From Oscillospiraceae bacterium (GTDB lineage Bacteria; Bacillota; Clostridia; Oscillospirales; Oscillospiraceae): a stretch of 6,380 nucleotides of DNA. This document shows, in pieces, positions 5,195 through 6,380 of this stretch. The position numbers and the translations under genes were made by a program. Numbering within the stretch: position 1 is the stretch's first letter; every line of letters begins with the position of its first letter. The notes beneath the pieces are model-generated. The model was not told the DNA's origin, did no database searches, and saw only the letters and a list, made by a program, of their open reading frames with translations. The stretch lies in assembly GCA_028691385.1 (NCBI GenBank), contig JAQUZL010000103.1:1-6380 (forward strand), given 5' to 3'.

Positions 5195-6380
5195 ATGCAA
5201 ATTTACCCAAAAAGACAATTGCTTGCAATCAGCCTGCCGCTTTTGTGCGCGCTTGTATTGCTTGTGCAAATGCTTGCCCTTCCGGCCAGCGCCGCCACGG
5301 CTGATACCATTGTTCGCGTGGGACTGTATTACAGTACCGGCGCGCTGGCATCTGCCAATCTTGCAAACGAGGTTGGCAGCGGCTACCGCTTTGGATACTA
5401 TGACAGCAGCCGCCAGTTTCATTCCATAGCATCCACTGACGCGGAAAAAATTACGGTTACCAAGGACAGCAATTACTATATTACATCTGGCAGCTATTAT
5501 GAAACGCCGACAGTTGCAGCCTATACGCTGCTGGGGGCGTACCATTTGCAGCTTGACAGTACCTATTCAGACTATGCGAGCGCGCTGTCGGAAGCGGAAA
5601 AGTATGCTGCCGGCTTTGTGGCCTATATAGACGGCGAATACGTGGTTCGGTTTGAGTATTACTCGTCTGCCGACAATGCCGCAAACGATGCGTCCAATTA
5701 TTCCGGCGTGCATGTGGTTGGAGGCAGCGCAACCGGTTATACCGTCACAGACACAGGAACCAATGAAATCCTATTTGAATATGACAGTAGCGCGTCATTT
5801 TTTGGAATTGAGCCTCGCGCGGAGGACGGCGCTGCCCGCACCTGGTTTAAGGGCATGCAGTATTACGGCGGCTTCCAGTATTGCCGCAGAAGCGGCGGCA
5901 ATTTGTCCGTTCTCAATTTTGTGGATTTGGAAAACTATACGCAGGGTGTTGTGCCCTATGAAATGAGCGCATCCTGGCCACTTGAAACGCTGAAAGCCGG
6001 CGCGGTTGCCGCGCGCACCTATGTGATGCACGAAAGCAAGCATGCGGCCCTCGGCTTTGACGTCTGCACTACGACCGATTGCCAGGTCTATCACGGCGTT
6101 TATACCGGAAGCTATGCTGCAACAATCAATCAAGCGGTGGACGCAACAGCCGGGGAGTGCATTTACTATGACGGCGCGCTCATTGAGGCGCTCTACCACT
6201 CCGCGGACGGCGGTGCGACGGAGTCCAGCAGCAACGCCTGGGGGATCGCGCACGACTATCTCGTCGGCAAGGAGGATCCCTACGAGACATCCATCACCAC
6301 GCCGTCGTCCGGCTGGAGTTATGCGGTAACCAGCGCGCAGCTCACCGCAATGGTGCAAAAGCTCGGAGATCGGAAGAGCG
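5195..6380 (+). CDS. Secreted SpoIID/LytB-domain protein (3' end missing)
   Basis: The frame stays open from the ATG at 5195 to the window end, giving 395 codons, of which the last few are adapter-derived (see 6367-6380). Residues 1-33 form a signal peptide: a short basic start (MQIYPKRQ), a hydrophobic core at about 9-28 and a likely cleavage after ALPASA. Residues about 40-200 are rich in Tyr, Ser and Ala, with short motifs (FVAYIDGEYVVRFEYYSS, 141-158) reminiscent of SPOR-like peptidoglycan-binding repeats; this is inference. The SpoIID domain starts near 218. It shows LENYTQGVVPYEMSASWP (245-262) with the likely catalytic Glu256, LKAGAVAARTYV (266-277), CTTTDCQVYHG (291-301) with the conserved cysteine pair, and YHSADGGATES (334-344). 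SpoIID proteins are lytic transglycosylases used in engulfment; LytB relatives modulate amidases. The long N-terminal region makes this unlikely to be the classical, shorter sporulation SpoIID. A role in cell-wall cleavage outside the membrane is the safe reading. Confidence 0.92.
   Translation, partial: MQIYPKRQLLAISLPLLCALVLLVQMLALPASAATADTIVRVGLYYSTGALASANLANEVGSGYRFGYYDSSRQFHSIASTDAEKITVTKDSNYYITSGSYYETPTVAAYTLLGAYHLQLDSTYSDYASALSEAEKYAAGFVAYIDGEYVVRFEYYSSADNAANDASNYSGVHVVGGSATGYTVTDTGTNEILFEYDSSASFFGIEPRAEDGAARTWFKGMQYYGGFQYCRRSGGNLSVLNFVDLENYTQGVVPYEMSASWPLETLKAGAVAARTYVMHESKHAALGFDVCTTTDCQVYHGVYTGSYAATINQAVDATAGECIYYDGALIEALYHSADGGATESSSNAWGIAHDYLVGKEDPYETSITTPSSGWSYAVTSAQLTAMVQKLGDRKS
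6367..6380. other. Illumina adapter remnant at the contig end
   Basis: The last 14 bases, AGATCGGAAGAGCG, are identical to the start of the standard Illumina TruSeq adapter. They lie exactly at the window end and continue the SpoIID-family frame as GDRKS. They are most likely untrimmed library sequence rather than genome, so genomic sequence probably ends near 6366. Confidence 0.85.

Noticed and set aside
5795..6358. A 187-codon minus-strand frame opposite the SpoIID-family gene.
   Set aside because: It is a shadow frame: the plus strand encodes clear SpoIID motifs, and this frame shows no domain or ribosome binding site.

Overview
This window looks like part of a Clostridia genome (Firmicutes), most likely from the gut Oscillospiraceae/Ruminococcaceae group. 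The evidence is a tyrosine T-box leader, a lysine riboswitch with an intrinsic-terminator expression platform, consensus sigma-A promoters, strong GGAGG-type ribosome binding sites, a SpoIID-family protein and moderately GC-rich coding sequence. The family-level placement is inference. The right edge ends in 14 bases identical to the start of an Illumina adapter, so this is probably the end of a short-read contig.

Layout. Positions 1-231 are the 3' part of a T-box leader with a UAC (Tyr) specifier and a transcription terminator. It controls tyrS (247-1470, +). A 13-bp perfect hairpin (1475-1505) separates tyrS from a convergent four-gene minus-strand operon. In transcription order this is asd (4792-3704), dapA (3691-2804), dapB (2773-2003) and a small ACT-domain gene (2006-1518). 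The divergent region 4793-5194 holds the operon's sigma-A promoter (5148-5120), a complete lysine riboswitch aptamer (5109-4933) and its attenuator (4878-4843). A secreted SpoIID/LytB-domain protein starts at 5195 (+) and runs off the window. It is easily missed because its frame has no stop codon before the window ends.

How it works together. Asd, DapA and DapB take aspartyl phosphate to tetrahydrodipicolinate, the common stem for diaminopimelate (peptidoglycan) and lysine. Lysine shuts the operon down through the riboswitch. The last gene is translationally coupled to dapB and encodes only the tandem ACT regulatory half of an aspartokinase, with no kinase domain. DapA lacks key residues of the E. 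coli lysine-inhibition site. One reading is that lysine control is exerted on transcription (riboswitch) and on aspartokinase (through the free-standing ACT protein) rather than on DapA.

I see no mobile element, CRISPR array, tRNA/rRNA gene or defence system. The window is mostly housekeeping. The parts most worth a second look are the stand-alone ACT protein, the riboswitch switching helices with a possible antisense promoter inside that leader, and the adapter-terminated contig end.
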